64,000 nucleotides of DNA from Asticcacaulis tiandongensis (lineage in GTDB: Bacteria > Pseudomonadota > Alphaproteobacteria > Caulobacterales > Caulobacteraceae): positions 992,001 through 1,056,000 of the forward strand of contig NZ_SSBC01000010.1 in NCBI RefSeq assembly GCF_006475605.1, read 5' to 3'. Shown here piece by piece: positions 1 to 8,618 of this stretch (its first letter is position 1; each line of letters opens with the position of its first letter). A program made the translations under genes and the position numbers. The notes under the pieces are model-generated. The model worked only from the letters and a program-made list of their open reading frames with translations. It made no database searches and was not told where the DNA came from.

Positions 1-173
1 CTTCGCTTTTGCCAACCCTGAAAACGCTTAATTTTTTCGCGCAAGCCTTAAAAATCAGGTTTTTTCGCAAATAGTTTTGCATTCATGGCCTTTACAATTG
101 GCTTTGAGTGGGCATAAATCGCCCATCGAAATTTTTTACCTGTGTCTGCACAGGCACACTAGGGAGTAACAAG

Positions 174-611
174 ATGGGCGCTAAGCTCGGCGGTGGCGGC
201 GGTGGTCGTTACAATGTGGAACAAAATTCCGATATCAACGTGACACCGTTCGTTGATATCATGCTCGTGCTGCTGATCATCTTCATGGTGTCTGCACCTA
301 TGGCGACCGTGTCGATCAAACTCGACCTCCCCCCTGCGATTCCGAATCCGGAACAGCAGGAACAACCCAAGGATCCGGTTTTCATCTCCATTCAGGGCAC
401 CGACGACATCTATATCGGTACCAACAAGACCTCGCTGGCAACCCTTGCGGCTGATCTGACTGTGGCCCTTGAATCCCCGAACCCGCTTGATGAGCGTGTT
501 CTGGTGCGTGGCGATGCCGACATTGAATATAACGACTTCATGGCTGTTCTGAACGTGCTTCAGGACAACGGCTTCTTCAAGATCGGCCTGATCAACGAAG
601 ACATTACCTGA
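174..611 (+). CDS. exbD: ExbD/TolR-family biopolymer transport protein
   Basis: Inner-membrane proton-channel partner that, with an ExbB/TolQ-type protein, energises TonB- or Tol-dependent processes across the envelope. The 145-residue product has a Gly-rich cytoplasmic start, one transmembrane segment (about residues 24-45) with the motif NVTPFVDIMLVLLIIFM, and a periplasmic domain. Asp28 sits at the position of the conserved channel Asp of the family. I chose ATG 174 because AGGGAG lies at 161-166; an upstream in-frame start at 108 would add unrelated residues before the Gly-rich start. The ExbB partner is expected upstream, outside the window: bases 2-31 could be the last codons of such a gene, but this is not decidable. 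A strong terminator follows. Family certain; ExbD versus TolR not separable from sequence alone. Confidence 0.9.
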   Translation: MGAKLGGGGGGRYNVEQNSDINVTPFVDIMLVLLIIFMVSAPMATVSIKLDLPPAIPNPEQQEQPKDPVFISIQGTDDIYIGTNKTSLATLAADLTVALESPNPLDERVLVRGDADIEYNDFMAVLNVLQDNGFFKIGLINEDIT

Positions 612-634
612 TAAACGGATAAAACCGATTTCAG

Positions 635-669
635 ACACGCCGGAAGTTCACGCTTCCGGCGTGTTTTTT
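635..669 (+). terminator. Rho-independent terminator after exbD
   Basis: A perfect 12-bp stem (635-646 with 653-664) with a 6-base loop is followed by a T-tract (664-669). It ends only 13 bases before the rluD start codon, so rluD cannot have a conventional long leader unless transcription reads through. Confidence 0.9.
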
Positions 670-682
670 GTTATATGAGCGC

Positions 683-1684
683 ATGACCTATTCTCCTGAC
701 GACATCGAAGACATCGAAGACGACCAAACCGGCGAAACCCTGCACTTTGACCTGCCCCCTGATCAGGCAGGTGACCGGCTGGATCGCGCACTGGTGCCGT
801 TTATCGGCGATATGTCCCGCGCCCGCCTTCAGTCCCTGATCGCAGAAGGCCGCCTGAAGCTTAATGGTGAGCCCATCACTGACGGCAAGCATAAGGCCCG
901 CGCCGGCAGCTACAGCCTGATGATTCCCGCCCCCGTCTCCGCCTTGCCTGAACCACAGAACCTTGCCCTCACGGTTCTGTACGAAGACGCCCACCTGATC
1001 GTCGTCGATAAACCGGCGGGCATGGCCGCTCATCCGGCCTCAGGGACACCTGACGGCACGCTGGTCAATGCCCTGCTCTATCACTGCGGCGACAGCCTGT
1101 CCGGCATTGGTGGCGTATTGCGTCCTGGCATTGTCCATCGCCTTGACAAGGATACCTCTGGCGTCATGGTCGCCGCCAAGTCCGATCAGGCGCACAAAGG
1201 CCTGAGCGATCTCTTTTCGCGCCACGACATTAAACGCGCCTATGAGGCCTTTGTACGCGGCGTTCCTAAATCAGAATCCGGTACGGTCACCACCCGCCTC
1301 GGCCGCTCCATGCATGACCGCAAGAAAATGGCTGTCCTGCGTCAGGGCGGACGCGAAGCCATTACCCATTACCGCCTGCTGGACGTTTTCGGTGACAAGC
1401 CGGTCGCCTCACACATCCGCTGCACGCTTGAAACCGGCCGCACGCACCAGATCAGGGTGCATATGGCCCATATTGGCGTCCCCTGCCTTGGCGATCCGGT
1501 CTATGGCTCCGGCGCTCCGGTCAGGGCCGTCGCCGACATTATCAAAGACCTGAACTTCACGCGTCAGGCGCTTCACGCCGCACACCTCGGTTTTGTCCAT
1601 CCGGTCACCGGCGAGAAACTGTCCTTCGAGGCCCCCTTCCCCGAAGATATGGCCGCCCTGCACGACGCCCTGCTTGACCTCTGA
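683..1684 (+). CDS. rluD: RluA/RluD-family 23S rRNA pseudouridine synthase
   Basis: Isomerises specific uridines of large-subunit rRNA to pseudouridine. The 333-residue protein has an acidic N-terminal tail, an S4 RNA-binding domain (about residues 25-90, with DRLDRALV) and the catalytic domain with HRLDKDTSG at 152-160; Asp155 is the expected catalytic aspartate. The motif ETGRTHQIRVH lies further on. Start ATG 683; a TTG at 668 in the same frame lies in the upstream terminator's T-tract and is unlikely. No Shine-Dalgarno is visible and a TATATG sequence (672-677) ends five bases before the ATG, which suggests a leaderless message (inference). It sits next to rpoH, an arrangement I recall from other alphaproteobacteria. 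RluD is the most likely specificity but RluC/A-type cannot be excluded. Confidence 0.85.
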   Translation: MTYSPDDIEDIEDDQTGETLHFDLPPDQAGDRLDRALVPFIGDMSRARLQSLIAEGRLKLNGEPITDGKHKARAGSYSLMIPAPVSALPEPQNLALTVLYEDAHLIVVDKPAGMAAHPASGTPDGTLVNALLYHCGDSLSGIGGVLRPGIVHRLDKDTSGVMVAAKSDQAHKGLSDLFSRHDIKRAYEAFVRGVPKSESGTVTTRLGRSMHDRKKMAVLRQGGREAITHYRLLDVFGDKPVASHIRCTLETGRTHQIRVHMAHIGVPCLGDPVYGSGAPVRAVADIIKDLNFTRQALHAAHLGFVHPVTGEKLSFEAPFPEDMAALHDALLDL

Positions 1685-1688
1685 CCAT

Positions 1689-1737
1689 ACTCCCCTAACT
1701 TGTTGGGGGAGATGTCACGAAGTGACAGAGAGGGTAT
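1689..1737. repeat. Dispersed palindromic intergenic element, copy 1
   Basis: Two adjacent hairpins between rluD and rpoH: CTCCCC...GGGGGAG (1690-1711) and TGTCAC-GAA-GTGACA (1713-1727), then GAGAGGGTAT. The plan matches the copies near 7.2, 14.6, 15.9, 18.9, 21.4, 25.3, 26.5, 29.2, and 59.3 kb. Confidence 0.7.
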
Positions 1738-1955
1738 ATTTTCTTTTCCTGAAGCCCAAATCGTAACACCCACGATTACTAATCTGTGAGTTTAGTATTT
1801 TCTGCCCTTAGAGGGCCTTTATTTTCGTCTAAACCTTCCTACATGGAAAAGGTAGGCAATTGAGCGCTCAATTGGACCCACCTTTTTGGCTGGCGTTTCA
1901 ACAGGGGGTTCTTATGCCCGAAGATAAAACGACACAGGACACTGAAGGGGATACC

Positions 1956-2846
1956 ATGACCAACACAGCTGTTATGAGCTTACCTGCCATGACGTCGCTT
2001 GGACCAGACGGCGGCCTGAACCGCTATCTGTCGGAAATCCGTAAGTTCCCTATGCTCGCCAAGGACGAGGAATTCATGCTGGCCAAGCGTTGGGCCGAGC
2101 ACGAAGACCCCAAGGCCGCCCATAAGCTGGTTACCTCGCACCTGCGCCTCGTGGCCAAGATCGCCATGGGGTATCGCGGCTATGGCCTGCCGATTGGTGA
2201 AGTCATCTCTGAAGGCAATGTCGGCCTGATGCAGGCCGTCAAGAAATTCGACCCCGACAGAGGTTTCCGTCTGGCAACCTATGCCATGTGGTGGATCAAA
2301 GCCGCCATTCAGGAATATGTCCTGCGTTCATGGTCGCTCGTTAAGATGGGCACCACCGCCGCGCAAAAGAAGCTGTTCTTCAACCTGCGTAAGGTGAAAT
2401 CGGAAATCAGCGCCCTTGAGGACGGTGACCTGCGCGCTGAAAACGTCGCTCAGATCGCCACCAAGCTTGGGGTGACCGAAGACGAGGTCATTTCCATGAA
2501 CCGGCGCATGTCATCGCCCGATTCTTCCCTTAACGCGCCTCTGCGGGCCGCTGAGGGCGATTCGGAATGGCAGGACTGGCTGGTGGACGATAAGACCGAG
2601 TCTCAGGAAACAGTGCTGGCCGAATCCGAAGAGTACAAGCTGCGCATGAGCCTGCTTGAGGAAGCCATGGGCGAACTGAACGACCGCGAAAAGGTCATCC
2701 TGACCGAACGCCGCCTGAAGGACAGCCCGACGACCCTCGAAGACTTGGCCGAACGCTTTGGTGTCTCCCGCGAACGGGTGCGCCAGATCGAAGTCAGGGC
2801 CTTTGAAAAGCTGCAAAAGGCCATGACCGAAGCGGCTGCTGCCTGA
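1956..2846 (+). CDS. rpoH: RNA polymerase heat-shock sigma factor RpoH (sigma-32)
   Basis: Directs RNA polymerase to heat-shock promoters. The 296-residue product is about the usual length for Caulobacter-type RpoH. Region 2 is seen in LVTSHLRLVAKIAMGYRGYG and DRGFRLATYAMWWIKAAIQE, and the RpoH box, diagnostic of the family, reads QKKLFFNLRKV. The C-terminal helix-turn-helix (FGVSRERVRQIEVRAFEKL) is intact. ATG 1956 is preferred (AAGGGG at 1945-1950); ATG 1914 in frame also has a purine-rich run (AGGGGG) and would add 14 residues. A strong shared terminator follows. Genes in this window that belong to known heat-shock functions are hslV and hslU; I did not find a clear sigma-32 promoter in front of them. 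Confidence 0.96.
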   Translation: MTNTAVMSLPAMTSLGPDGGLNRYLSEIRKFPMLAKDEEFMLAKRWAEHEDPKAAHKLVTSHLRLVAKIAMGYRGYGLPIGEVISEGNVGLMQAVKKFDPDRGFRLATYAMWWIKAAIQEYVLRSWSLVKMGTTAAQKKLFFNLRKVKSEISALEDGDLRAENVAQIATKLGVTEDEVISMNRRMSSPDSSLNAPLRAAEGDSEWQDWLVDDKTESQETVLAESEEYKLRMSLLEEAMGELNDREKVILTERRLKDSPTTLEDLAERFGVSRERVRQIEVRAFEKLQKAMTEAAAA

Positions 2847-2856
2847 TTCACCCCAC

Positions 2857-2887
2857 GAAAAAGCCCCGCACTTCGCGGGGCTTTTTT
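2857..2887. terminator. Bidirectional terminator between rpoH and the retropepsin-like gene
   Basis: Stem AAGCCCCGC (2861-2869) / GCGGGGCTT (2875-2883) flanked by an A-run and a T-run, so it can end transcription from both sides. The TAA stop of the convergent minus-strand gene (2886-2888) lies in the T-run. Confidence 0.9.
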
Positions 2888-4637
2888 ATGCCGGTGCCGC
2901 AGGAATACTGCCGGGATTATATCCAAACCGCTTGTTCGGTTTAAACCACACGCTCCCGTCCTGATCAAAGATCATATTGAACCGCCAAAGCACCCCGATG
3001 CTGATCGCCCCATCCAGCCCTTCATATTTCGGATCATCCGCTGCCGCCGGATCAAACAGCGTGACCGGTGCCGGATCAATGCGAAAATCCCCAAACTCAA
3101 GACCACTGATGCCCGTATAGCGAATTTTTGTTTTCGCCCCCGACAGACGGTTTTCGGCCTTTGGATAGGCGTCCCACAACGCATGTTTGCGCACCGAGGC
3201 CGGAGTCAGCATGACACCGTATCCCACCAGTGTATCCAGCACGAACCGCATATCCCGCCCCGCCAGTTTTGCCGGCAGAATCATCCGTCCTTTTGCGTCA
3301 CGCTCGACCGGAAGACGGCTATATCCGGTCTTTTCCGGCGCCCCCTCAGTGTAACGCGTCATATATTTATCATCGAGATTAAGTTCGGACGGCAAAAGCC
3401 TCAGGAAATCCTGCCCCAGATGTATGCTCTGCTTCGGGTTTTCGGCTTCAAAAAGCCTGAAACCGGCGACAGATACCTCACCGAACACCAGCGCTGACGC
3501 ATCATATCCGCCCTCAGGTAAGGCCTTCAGCCCACAGACCCGCGCCATATTACTGCCAATGGTACTTTGTGCATCCGCCAGCGCAAACGCACCTGAATAA
3601 GTCTTCCCCCCCACCGTCACCGGAAATAAAAACCGCCGGTCTTCCCCAAGCCTGAACGGTATAGTTTCACGCCCTGCCACAGCCTCCGGCAGGTTCGGTT
3701 GTACCTTTTCGGGCGGAGCAAGCCCCAGCAGACTGCCGGTCGATTTGACATGCACCGAACGCTCACCATCAAACGCCAGAATAAAGGCACTGAGAAACGC
3801 GGCCCCGACAACACCTTGCGCATGGGCCCCGCCCTTCATAGCGTTTCGGTCATCCGGATTGGCCAGCATGACCGCCATGCGTGGCACCCATATGCCGCCC
3901 ACCTGAATGTCACGCATCTCGACGATACGGTTGCTAACCGTCTTGCCATTTACTCCCTGTGACCTGCCCTCACCAATAAGCGGGTATTTGTCCCATAGCT
4001 TCTGTGCCTCCACATAGTCGGCAAAAAGACTGAGCGGGGCCTCAGCCCCCGTATCCAGAAGGCAGTTTATTTTCCGCCCCGCCAGATTCAGCCGGATATA
4101 GGCGCGTTTGATGCTTCTGGCCCGCCCGCCATGAAACTGCGCCTCAAGATTACCAAACCCCGTCAGATCCATAGACCCCGCGACCGGATAATAGCGCAAC
4201 TCCTTCGCCTGAAAGTCAATCTGGCAGGGCACACTGGTCAGCGCCTCAATGGACAACAGGCCGTCAACATCAGGTACGTTGAAGCCTCTGGAGCCGACAA
4301 CCTGCCACTCCCTTAGGTTAAGCCCGTCTCCTACCTGAAGGTGCGACACATGATAAAGCTCAGTGGTTTCCGTGCCCGATGCCCCGCGAATTACCCCCTG
4401 CCCCACCGGCCTCAGACCAGCTTCAACGGCGATCTTATGTTTTACAAGCGACGTCGACGCGCCGGTATCCAGGAGAAAATTATATGGCCCACGCCCATTA
4501 AGATGCGCCTGAACCATCGGCAATCCCCGCCGGTAAAGCGTCAGCGGCACCCGTACGATTCGCGGTTCCGCCTGAGCCACAAAGGGAAAAGCTCCCGCCC
4601 CACCCAGCAAGACCGCCATCTGTCGCCGCGTCAGCAT
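2886..4637 (-). CDS. Exported protein with four retropepsin-like lobes (two intact DTG sites)
   Basis: Predicted exported protein of 583 residues. The N-terminus (LTRRQMAVLLGGAGAFPFVAQA) looks like a twin-arginine or Sec signal peptide. Two copies of the retropepsin-like aspartic protease fold carry intact active-site motifs: LLDTGAST at Asp57 and LLDTGAEA at Asp195. Two further copies look degenerate: ALADAQST around Asp355 and FVLDTLVG at Asp468. Each lobe ends in a related hydrophobic segment (GLLSIEAL, GVVGAAFL, LGQDFLRL, GAISIGVL). Retropepsin-like lobes normally act as homodimers, so two active and two inactive lobes in one chain could pair internally (inference). Start ATG 4637 has an excellent GGGGGAGG just upstream; a GTG at 4655 is in frame but would hide it. 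Substrate unknown. It may be a protease or a non-enzymatic binding protein. Confidence 0.75.
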   Translation of the reverse strand: MLTRRQMAVLLGGAGAFPFVAQAEPRIVRVPLTLYRRGLPMVQAHLNGRGPYNFLLDTGASTSLVKHKIAVEAGLRPVGQGVIRGASGTETTELYHVSHLQVGDGLNLREWQVVGSRGFNVPDVDGLLSIEALTSVPCQIDFQAKELRYYPVAGSMDLTGFGNLEAQFHGGRARSIKRAYIRLNLAGRKINCLLDTGAEAPLSLFADYVEAQKLWDKYPLIGEGRSQGVNGKTVSNRIVEMRDIQVGGIWVPRMAVMLANPDDRNAMKGGAHAQGVVGAAFLSAFILAFDGERSVHVKSTGSLLGLAPPEKVQPNLPEAVAGRETIPFRLGEDRRFLFPVTVGGKTYSGAFALADAQSTIGSNMARVCGLKALPEGGYDASALVFGEVSVAGFRLFEAENPKQSIHLGQDFLRLLPSELNLDDKYMTRYTEGAPEKTGYSRLPVERDAKGRMILPAKLAGRDMRFVLDTLVGYGVMLTPASVRKHALWDAYPKAENRLSGAKTKIRYTGISGLEFGDFRIDPAPVTLFDPAAADDPKYEGLDGAISIGVLWRFNMIFDQDGSVWFKPNKRFGYNPGSIPAAPA

Positions 4638-4722
4638 AATCCTCCCCCGTTTCACCTGTTCTCAGGCAATCAGCCGCCGTGTATTCGCCTGAGTAACACG
4701 CGATTCGGGAAGAAACCAAGCC

Positions 4723-5523
4723 TCAGGCGACCTTCGTCGGCTGCCGGTCTTCAATCTTGAAAAACTGCGACAGGCTGTAGATGGGCGGAGCCAGCCCGTC
4801 CATGTCCGGCGGATCGCTCCTGAGGCAATGCAGTACGGCCTTTACATCCGTCAGATAGGTCTCGGACCTTATCCGCTTACAGGCGGGCACCAGCACCTCC
4901 AGTTGGGCCATCATGGCTTTACGCGCCTGTAAGGGGTTGCTCTCATACTGGTTGTGCGCCGCCCTTAAGATACGCACGGCCTGTTCAATCGGTTGCAGTT
5001 CGTCATTGACCTTATCCGATGAGCGCTTGCGTTCACCGGCATATTCGCCCGAATTGAACCGGCGACGGTCAGGGCCGACATAGCCGACGGCCTCGATCCA
5101 CGGACGGCTTTTGAAGGCCACATGCTCGACCCGCTTCAAAAAATCCGCCCAGGTAACGGGCTTTTTCATGAACTCATCGGCACCGGCATCGCGGGCTTCG
5201 CGCAAAAACGGCCCGATATAGTCTTCCGTCAGCATCATGATGACCGGCGCCTTACGCGAAGGCGCTTCGGAACGGCGCAGGTTACGCGTAAAGTTGGCCG
5301 CATGAGCCAGTGGCGGCTGATGGGCGCAGAACACAAGCGTGAAAGCATCCATGTGCGCCTTATCCAGCGCTTCATTTTCGTTTTTAAAATGAAGCACTTC
5401 CTGCGCGCCCATCGCCCGCAGCATGTCCATCAGCATACGCGCGTAACCGACATTGGGCTCAAGCAGCAAAACGTGCTTCAGATGCGGCCTGAGCTTGTTA
5501 ATTTTTGCCGGTTCGACAAACAC
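4723..5523 (-). CDS. Receiver-like (CheY-fold) protein lacking the phospho-acceptor Asp
   Basis: A 266-residue soluble protein. Residues about 15-130 align with a response-regulator receiver domain: VLLLEPNVGYARMLMDML at the start, DAGADEFMKKPVTW with the conserved Lys near the end. The strand normally ending in Asp reads LVFCAHQPP, so Ala67 replaces the phospho-acceptor, and the first acidic pair is reduced to Glu-Pro-Asn. The part after it (YVGPDRRRF) is a short linker motif I recall from alphaproteobacterial receiver proteins, followed by a helical C-terminus with no recognised domain. Start is GTG 5523 with GGAG about 10 bases upstream; the next ATG would delete the first strand. No kinase is adjacent. 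Likely a phosphorylation-independent signalling or adaptor protein (inference). Confidence 0.7.
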   Translation of the reverse strand: MFVEPAKINKLRPHLKHVLLLEPNVGYARMLMDMLRAMGAQEVLHFKNENEALDKAHMDAFTLVFCAHQPPLAHAANFTRNLRRSEAPSRKAPVIMMLTEDYIGPFLREARDAGADEFMKKPVTWADFLKRVEHVAFKSRPWIEAVGYVGPDRRRFNSGEYAGERKRSSDKVNDELQPIEQAVRILRAAHNQYESNPLQARKAMMAQLEVLVPACKRIRSETYLTDVKAVLHCLRSDPPDMDGLAPPIYSLSQFFKIEDRQPTKVA

Positions 5524-5642
5524 GCTGTCAAATCTCCAGTGGTTTCACCCGAGACTAACGCAAATCGGTAAATGACGGCTTTACGTTAAAAGAGATAATC
5601 ACGACACCACTCCCTCTCTCTAAAAATCAGGCATAAAAAGTG

Positions 5643-5677
5643 AAAAAATCCCGTCGGGCCGCCCCGAGGGATTTTTT
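5643..5677 (-). terminator. Terminator downstream of purA
   Basis: AAAAAATCCC (5643-5652) pairs with GGGATTTTTT (5668-5677), with inner TCGGG/CCCGA pairing. On the minus strand it gives a G+C stem with a U-tract, about 60 bases after the purA stop. Confidence 0.85.
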
Positions 5678-5697
5678 CTCAATACGGTCAGGGGGCA

Positions 5698-5725
5698 CAT
5701 GGGGGAAAAACCGTTTTCCCCCATG
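5698..5725. other. Perfect 12-bp inverted repeat at the purA 3' end
   Basis: CATGGGGGAAAA (5698-5709) and TTTTCCCCCATG (5714-5725) form a perfect stem with a 4-base loop just after the purA stop codon. It may protect the mRNA 3' end; no longer U-tract follows it directly. Confidence 0.7.
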
Positions 5726-5732
5726 ATGTAAA

Positions 5733-7022
5733 TTAGTCCTGAAACGGATCACGCATAAGGATCGTATCTTCACGCTCCGGCGAAGTCGACAGCAAAGCCA
5801 CCGGTGCCCCGATCAGTTCCTCAATACGACGCACATATTTCACGGCATTGCCCGGCAGGTCTTTCCACGAACGCGCGCCTTGCGTCGATTCCGACCAGCC
5901 CTCAAGCTCTTCATAAACCGGCTCGATGACTTCCTGCGCCTTGATACCCGACGGCAGATAGTCGATCACCTCGCCATTGAGCTTATAGCCAACGCAGATT
6001 TTCAGGGTTTCGATACCGTCCAGCACATCCAGCTTGGTCAGGGCAATGCCGTCAATGCCGTTAATGGCAATCGACTGACGCGCCAGAACCGCATCCAGCC
6101 AGCCGCAGCGACGGGCACGGCCGGTAACGGTGCCGAACTCATGACCAACGCGGCCAATGCGCTCGCCGACCTCGTCAAACAGCTCTGTCGGGAACGGACC
6201 GGAGCCTACGCGGGTCGTATAGGCCTTGAGGATGCCCAGCACATAGCCTGCCGAACGCGGGCCCATGCCGGAACCGGCAGCGGCCTGACCGGCGACGGTG
6301 TTGGACGAGGTCACAAACGGATAGGTGCCGTGGTCAATATCCAAAAGCGCGCCCTGCGCCCCTTCAAACAGAATGCGCTTGCCTTCGTGCTTGGCCTTGT
6401 CGAGCACATACCACACTGGTTTGGCAAAGCTCAGGAGGCGCGGGGCAATTTCCTTAAGCGCCTCAAGCAGTTCCGCCTTGTTGACTTCCGCCAGATCCAA
6501 CCCGCGACGCAGCGCATTGTGGTGCGCCAGCAGGCGATCGAGCTTGGCATCCAGCGCGTCAAAATCTTCCAGATCACCGACACGGATAGCGCGGCGGCCG
6601 ACCTTGTCCTCATAGGCCGGGCCAATGCCGCGACCGGTCGTACCGATCTTGGCGGCCCCGGCAGCGGCTTCACGCGCCGCATCCAGTTCACGATGGATCG
6701 GCAGGATCAGGCAGGCATTATCGGCCAGCACCAGCAGGTCAGAGGTGATCTTAAGGCCCTGCGCCTCAACACGGCCGATTTCGTCAAACAGCGCCCACGG
6801 ATCGACGACCACACCGTTACCGATGACCGACAGCTTGCCCTGAACGACGCCCGAAGGCAGCAGAGACAGCTTATAAACCTTGCCGTCAACCACAAGGGTG
6901 TGACCGGCATTGTGACCGCCCTGAAAGCGCACGACGACGTCTGCGCGATTGGACAGCCAGTCAACCAGCTTCCCCTTACCTTCGTCGCCCCACTGGGCGC
7001 CCACTACGGTCACATTGGCCAA
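5733..7022 (-). CDS. purA: Adenylosuccinate synthetase
   Basis: Condenses IMP and aspartate using GTP, the first committed step from IMP to AMP; cytosolic. The 429-residue length is typical. The P-loop-like start [42 protein letters not shown] and the loop [13 protein letters not shown] are all present. The start is TTG 7022, with GGAG nine bases upstream, giving [16 protein letters not shown]; no ATG fits the family N-terminus. It is followed by a terminator. It lies on the same strand as serC, separated by about 250 bases that contain a palindromic element; serA, often found with serC, is not in the window. Confidence 0.97.
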   Translation of the reverse strand: MANVTVVGAQWGDEGKGKLVDWLSNRADVVVRFQGGHNAGHTLVVDGKVYKLSLLPSGVVQGKLSVIGNGVVVDPWALFDEIGRVEAQGLKITSDLLVLADNACLILPIHRELDAAREAAAGAAKIGTTGRGIGPAYEDKVGRRAIRVGDLEDFDALDAKLDRLLAHHNALRRGLDLAEVNKAELLEALKEIAPRLLSFAKPVWYVLDKAKHEGKRILFEGAQGALLDIDHGTYPFVTSSNTVAGQAAAGSGMGPRSAGYVLGILKAYTTRVGSGPFPTELFDEVGERIGRVGHEFGTVTGRARRCGWLDAVLARQSIAINGIDGIALTKLDVLDGIETLKICVGYKLNGEVIDYLPSGIKAQEVIEPVYEELEGWSESTQGARSWKDLPGNAVKYVRRIEELIGAPVALLSTSPEREDTILMRDPFQD

Positions 7023-7194
7023 GGTTATTACTCCGTAAAAGCCGCTTTACGCGCGCAAAAGCACCTGAGCTGTCCGGTTTGGGGACAAGCTGCGGCGCGT
7101 CAAAAATTTCAGGCGGTTGCAGCCTGTAACCTACTCAGCCGCACTTGGAAAGTCATAAAAGTGCATTATGCGGATTTATCGCTTTCGCCCTTAC

Positions 7195-7248
7195 ATCCTC
7201 CCCTGTTTACGGGAGCTGTAGCGGCGAAGTCCGCGACGGAGGGGGCAT
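7195..7248. repeat. Dispersed palindromic intergenic element, copy 2 (partly eroded)
   Basis: ATCCTCCCCTGTTTACGGGA, then a hairpin around GCGG-CGAAGT-CCGC and CGACGGAGGGGGCAT. The first right arm has lost bases relative to the copy at 25245. It fills much of the purA-serC interval (7023-7270), where I see no gene. Confidence 0.7.
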
Positions 7249-7270
7249 TGCTCTGGCGGAAATACGCCGC

Positions 7271-8446
7271 TCAGCCTGTTATTGTACCATCCGCTTTCAA
7301 AGCCGCGACGGCCTCGGCATAACCCCACTCAAGCCAGGGCAACAGCGCCTCTATATCATCCGTTTCCACCGTTGATCCGCACCAGATACGCAGGCCCGGC
7401 GGTGCGGCGCGATAGCCGGTGACATCATAGGCCACCCCTTCGATATCCAAAAGACTGCCAACCTTGGCCGCCAGTTTGGCCTGAACCTCGGACGGTTGCG
7501 CCTGAATTTCCGGCGCGACAAATTTCAGACATACCGACGTCGTCGAACGCGTCTCAGGCACTTCAGCAACAAAATCGATCCACGGCGTCTTTTCCACCCA
7601 CTGGAACAGGGCCTCGGCATTGGCCTCAGACCGCGCCACCAGCGCCTCAAGCCCGCCTTCACGCGCCCCCCAACGCAGGGCATCCAGATAGTCCTCGATA
7701 ATGAGGAACGAGAAGGTGTTGATCGCATCCCCCCCCAGTATCGCCATGTCGGCCTCACCCTTTTTCTTCAGGCGCAGGACCTTGGGGATCGGACGACCCG
7801 AATCATAGCTATTCAGGCGTTCAACGGCTTTCGGCGACAGGATCAGCGCCCCGATACCAGCCTCGCCGCCCAGCGCCTTCTGGAACGAGAAGGTAATAAC
7901 ATCGAGTTTTTCCCACGGCAAATTCATGCTGAATGCCGCCGATGTCGCGTCACACAGCACCAACCCCTGATGGCCGTTGATAAAATCACTGTTCGGTACG
8001 CGGACGCCCGAAGTCGTCCCGTTCCACGGAAACACCAGATCGGCCTGAGGATCGATACGCGACAGATCCGGCAACTGGCCATAGGACGCGCTCAAAACCT
8101 CGGCATCGAGCTTGAGATGCTCGGTCGCATCATTGGCCCACAACTGCCCGAAGCTTTCAAACGCCAGAAGCTGCACTTTGCGCGGCCCCAAAAGGTTCCA
8201 CATCGCCGCCTCAAAAGCCCCCGTGTCCGAACCCGGCGTAAAAAACACCTGATACTCTGCCGGAATGCCCAAAATTTCGCGCGTCAGCTCAAGCGCCTGA
8301 CGCAAGCGCCCCACCGTCGCTTTTGAACGGTTCGACCGCCCTACCGGTGCGCTCTCCAGCGCCTGCACGCTCCAGCCCGGACGCTTGGCGGTCGGCCCCG
8401 AAGAAAACCACGGACGTTCGGGTTTGATCGCTGGCTTAAGAGACAT
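7271..8446 (-). CDS. serC: Phosphoserine aminotransferase
   Basis: PLP enzyme of serine biosynthesis that converts 3-phosphohydroxypyruvate to phosphoserine. At 391 residues it fits the longer alphaproteobacterial/methanosarcinal type of SerC. Seen: RPWFSSGPTAKRPGW at the start, GSDTGAFEAAMWNLLG, WNGTTSGVR, LVLCDATSAAF, and the PLP-binding Lys190 in TFSFQKALGGEAG. The ATG start at 8446 gives the conserved N-terminus. Its upstream region (8447-8618) is shared with the divergent 131-residue secreted protein and contains two LexA-type boxes at 8523-8558, so serC expression could also be affected (inference). Confidence 0.95.
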   Translation of the reverse strand: MSLKPAIKPERPWFSSGPTAKRPGWSVQALESAPVGRSNRSKATVGRLRQALELTREILGIPAEYQVFFTPGSDTGAFEAAMWNLLGPRKVQLLAFESFGQLWANDATEHLKLDAEVLSASYGQLPDLSRIDPQADLVFPWNGTTSGVRVPNSDFINGHQGLVLCDATSAAFSMNLPWEKLDVITFSFQKALGGEAGIGALILSPKAVERLNSYDSGRPIPKVLRLKKKGEADMAILGGDAINTFSFLIIEDYLDALRWGAREGGLEALVARSEANAEALFQWVEKTPWIDFVAEVPETRSTTSVCLKFVAPEIQAQPSEVQAKLAAKVGSLLDIEGVAYDVTGYRAAPPGLRIWCGSTVETDDIEALLPWLEWGYAEAVAALKADGTITG

Positions 8447-8522
8447 GAGCTGACCTCTGGATAAGGGATAATCTGTGCGCCGCTTTTGCGTCCAAACCCT
8501 TCTGAGAGCAAGTAAAAAAGAT

Positions 8523-8558
8523 GAACCTATTATGAACCACGCGGTTCAGGTTCGGTTC
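8523..8558. promoter_or_regulatory. Two adjacent LexA (SOS)-type boxes
   Basis: GAAC-N7-GAAC at 8523-8537 and its mirror GTTC-N7-GTTC at 8544-8558. GTTC-N7-GTTC is the LexA operator described for alphaproteobacteria including Caulobacter. The inner half-sites also form TGAACC-ACGC-GGTTCA (8533-8548). The pair lies 61 bases upstream of the plus-strand gene at 8619 and 77 bases upstream of serC. Confidence 0.6.
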
Positions 8559-8618
8559 GGGATCAGCATGTTTATATGGCTTCAACGCTGAAGATCAGCG
8601 AAATTAAGGAGCCACACC

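Noticed and set aside
2-31. Ten codons ending in TAA at the window start, possibly the end of an ExbB gene
   Set aside because: Two frames are open here and the stretch is too short to tell; mentioned only with exbD.
7-107. Repeated TTTTTTCGC runs before exbD
   Set aside because: Short A+T-rich runs without a defined hairpin; may be part of a terminator of the upstream gene but not supported.
5880-7322. Very long plus-strand open frame (480 codons) opposite purA and serC
   Set aside because: It is the antisense shadow of purA: codon bias of the real gene keeps the opposite frame open. No family resemblance.
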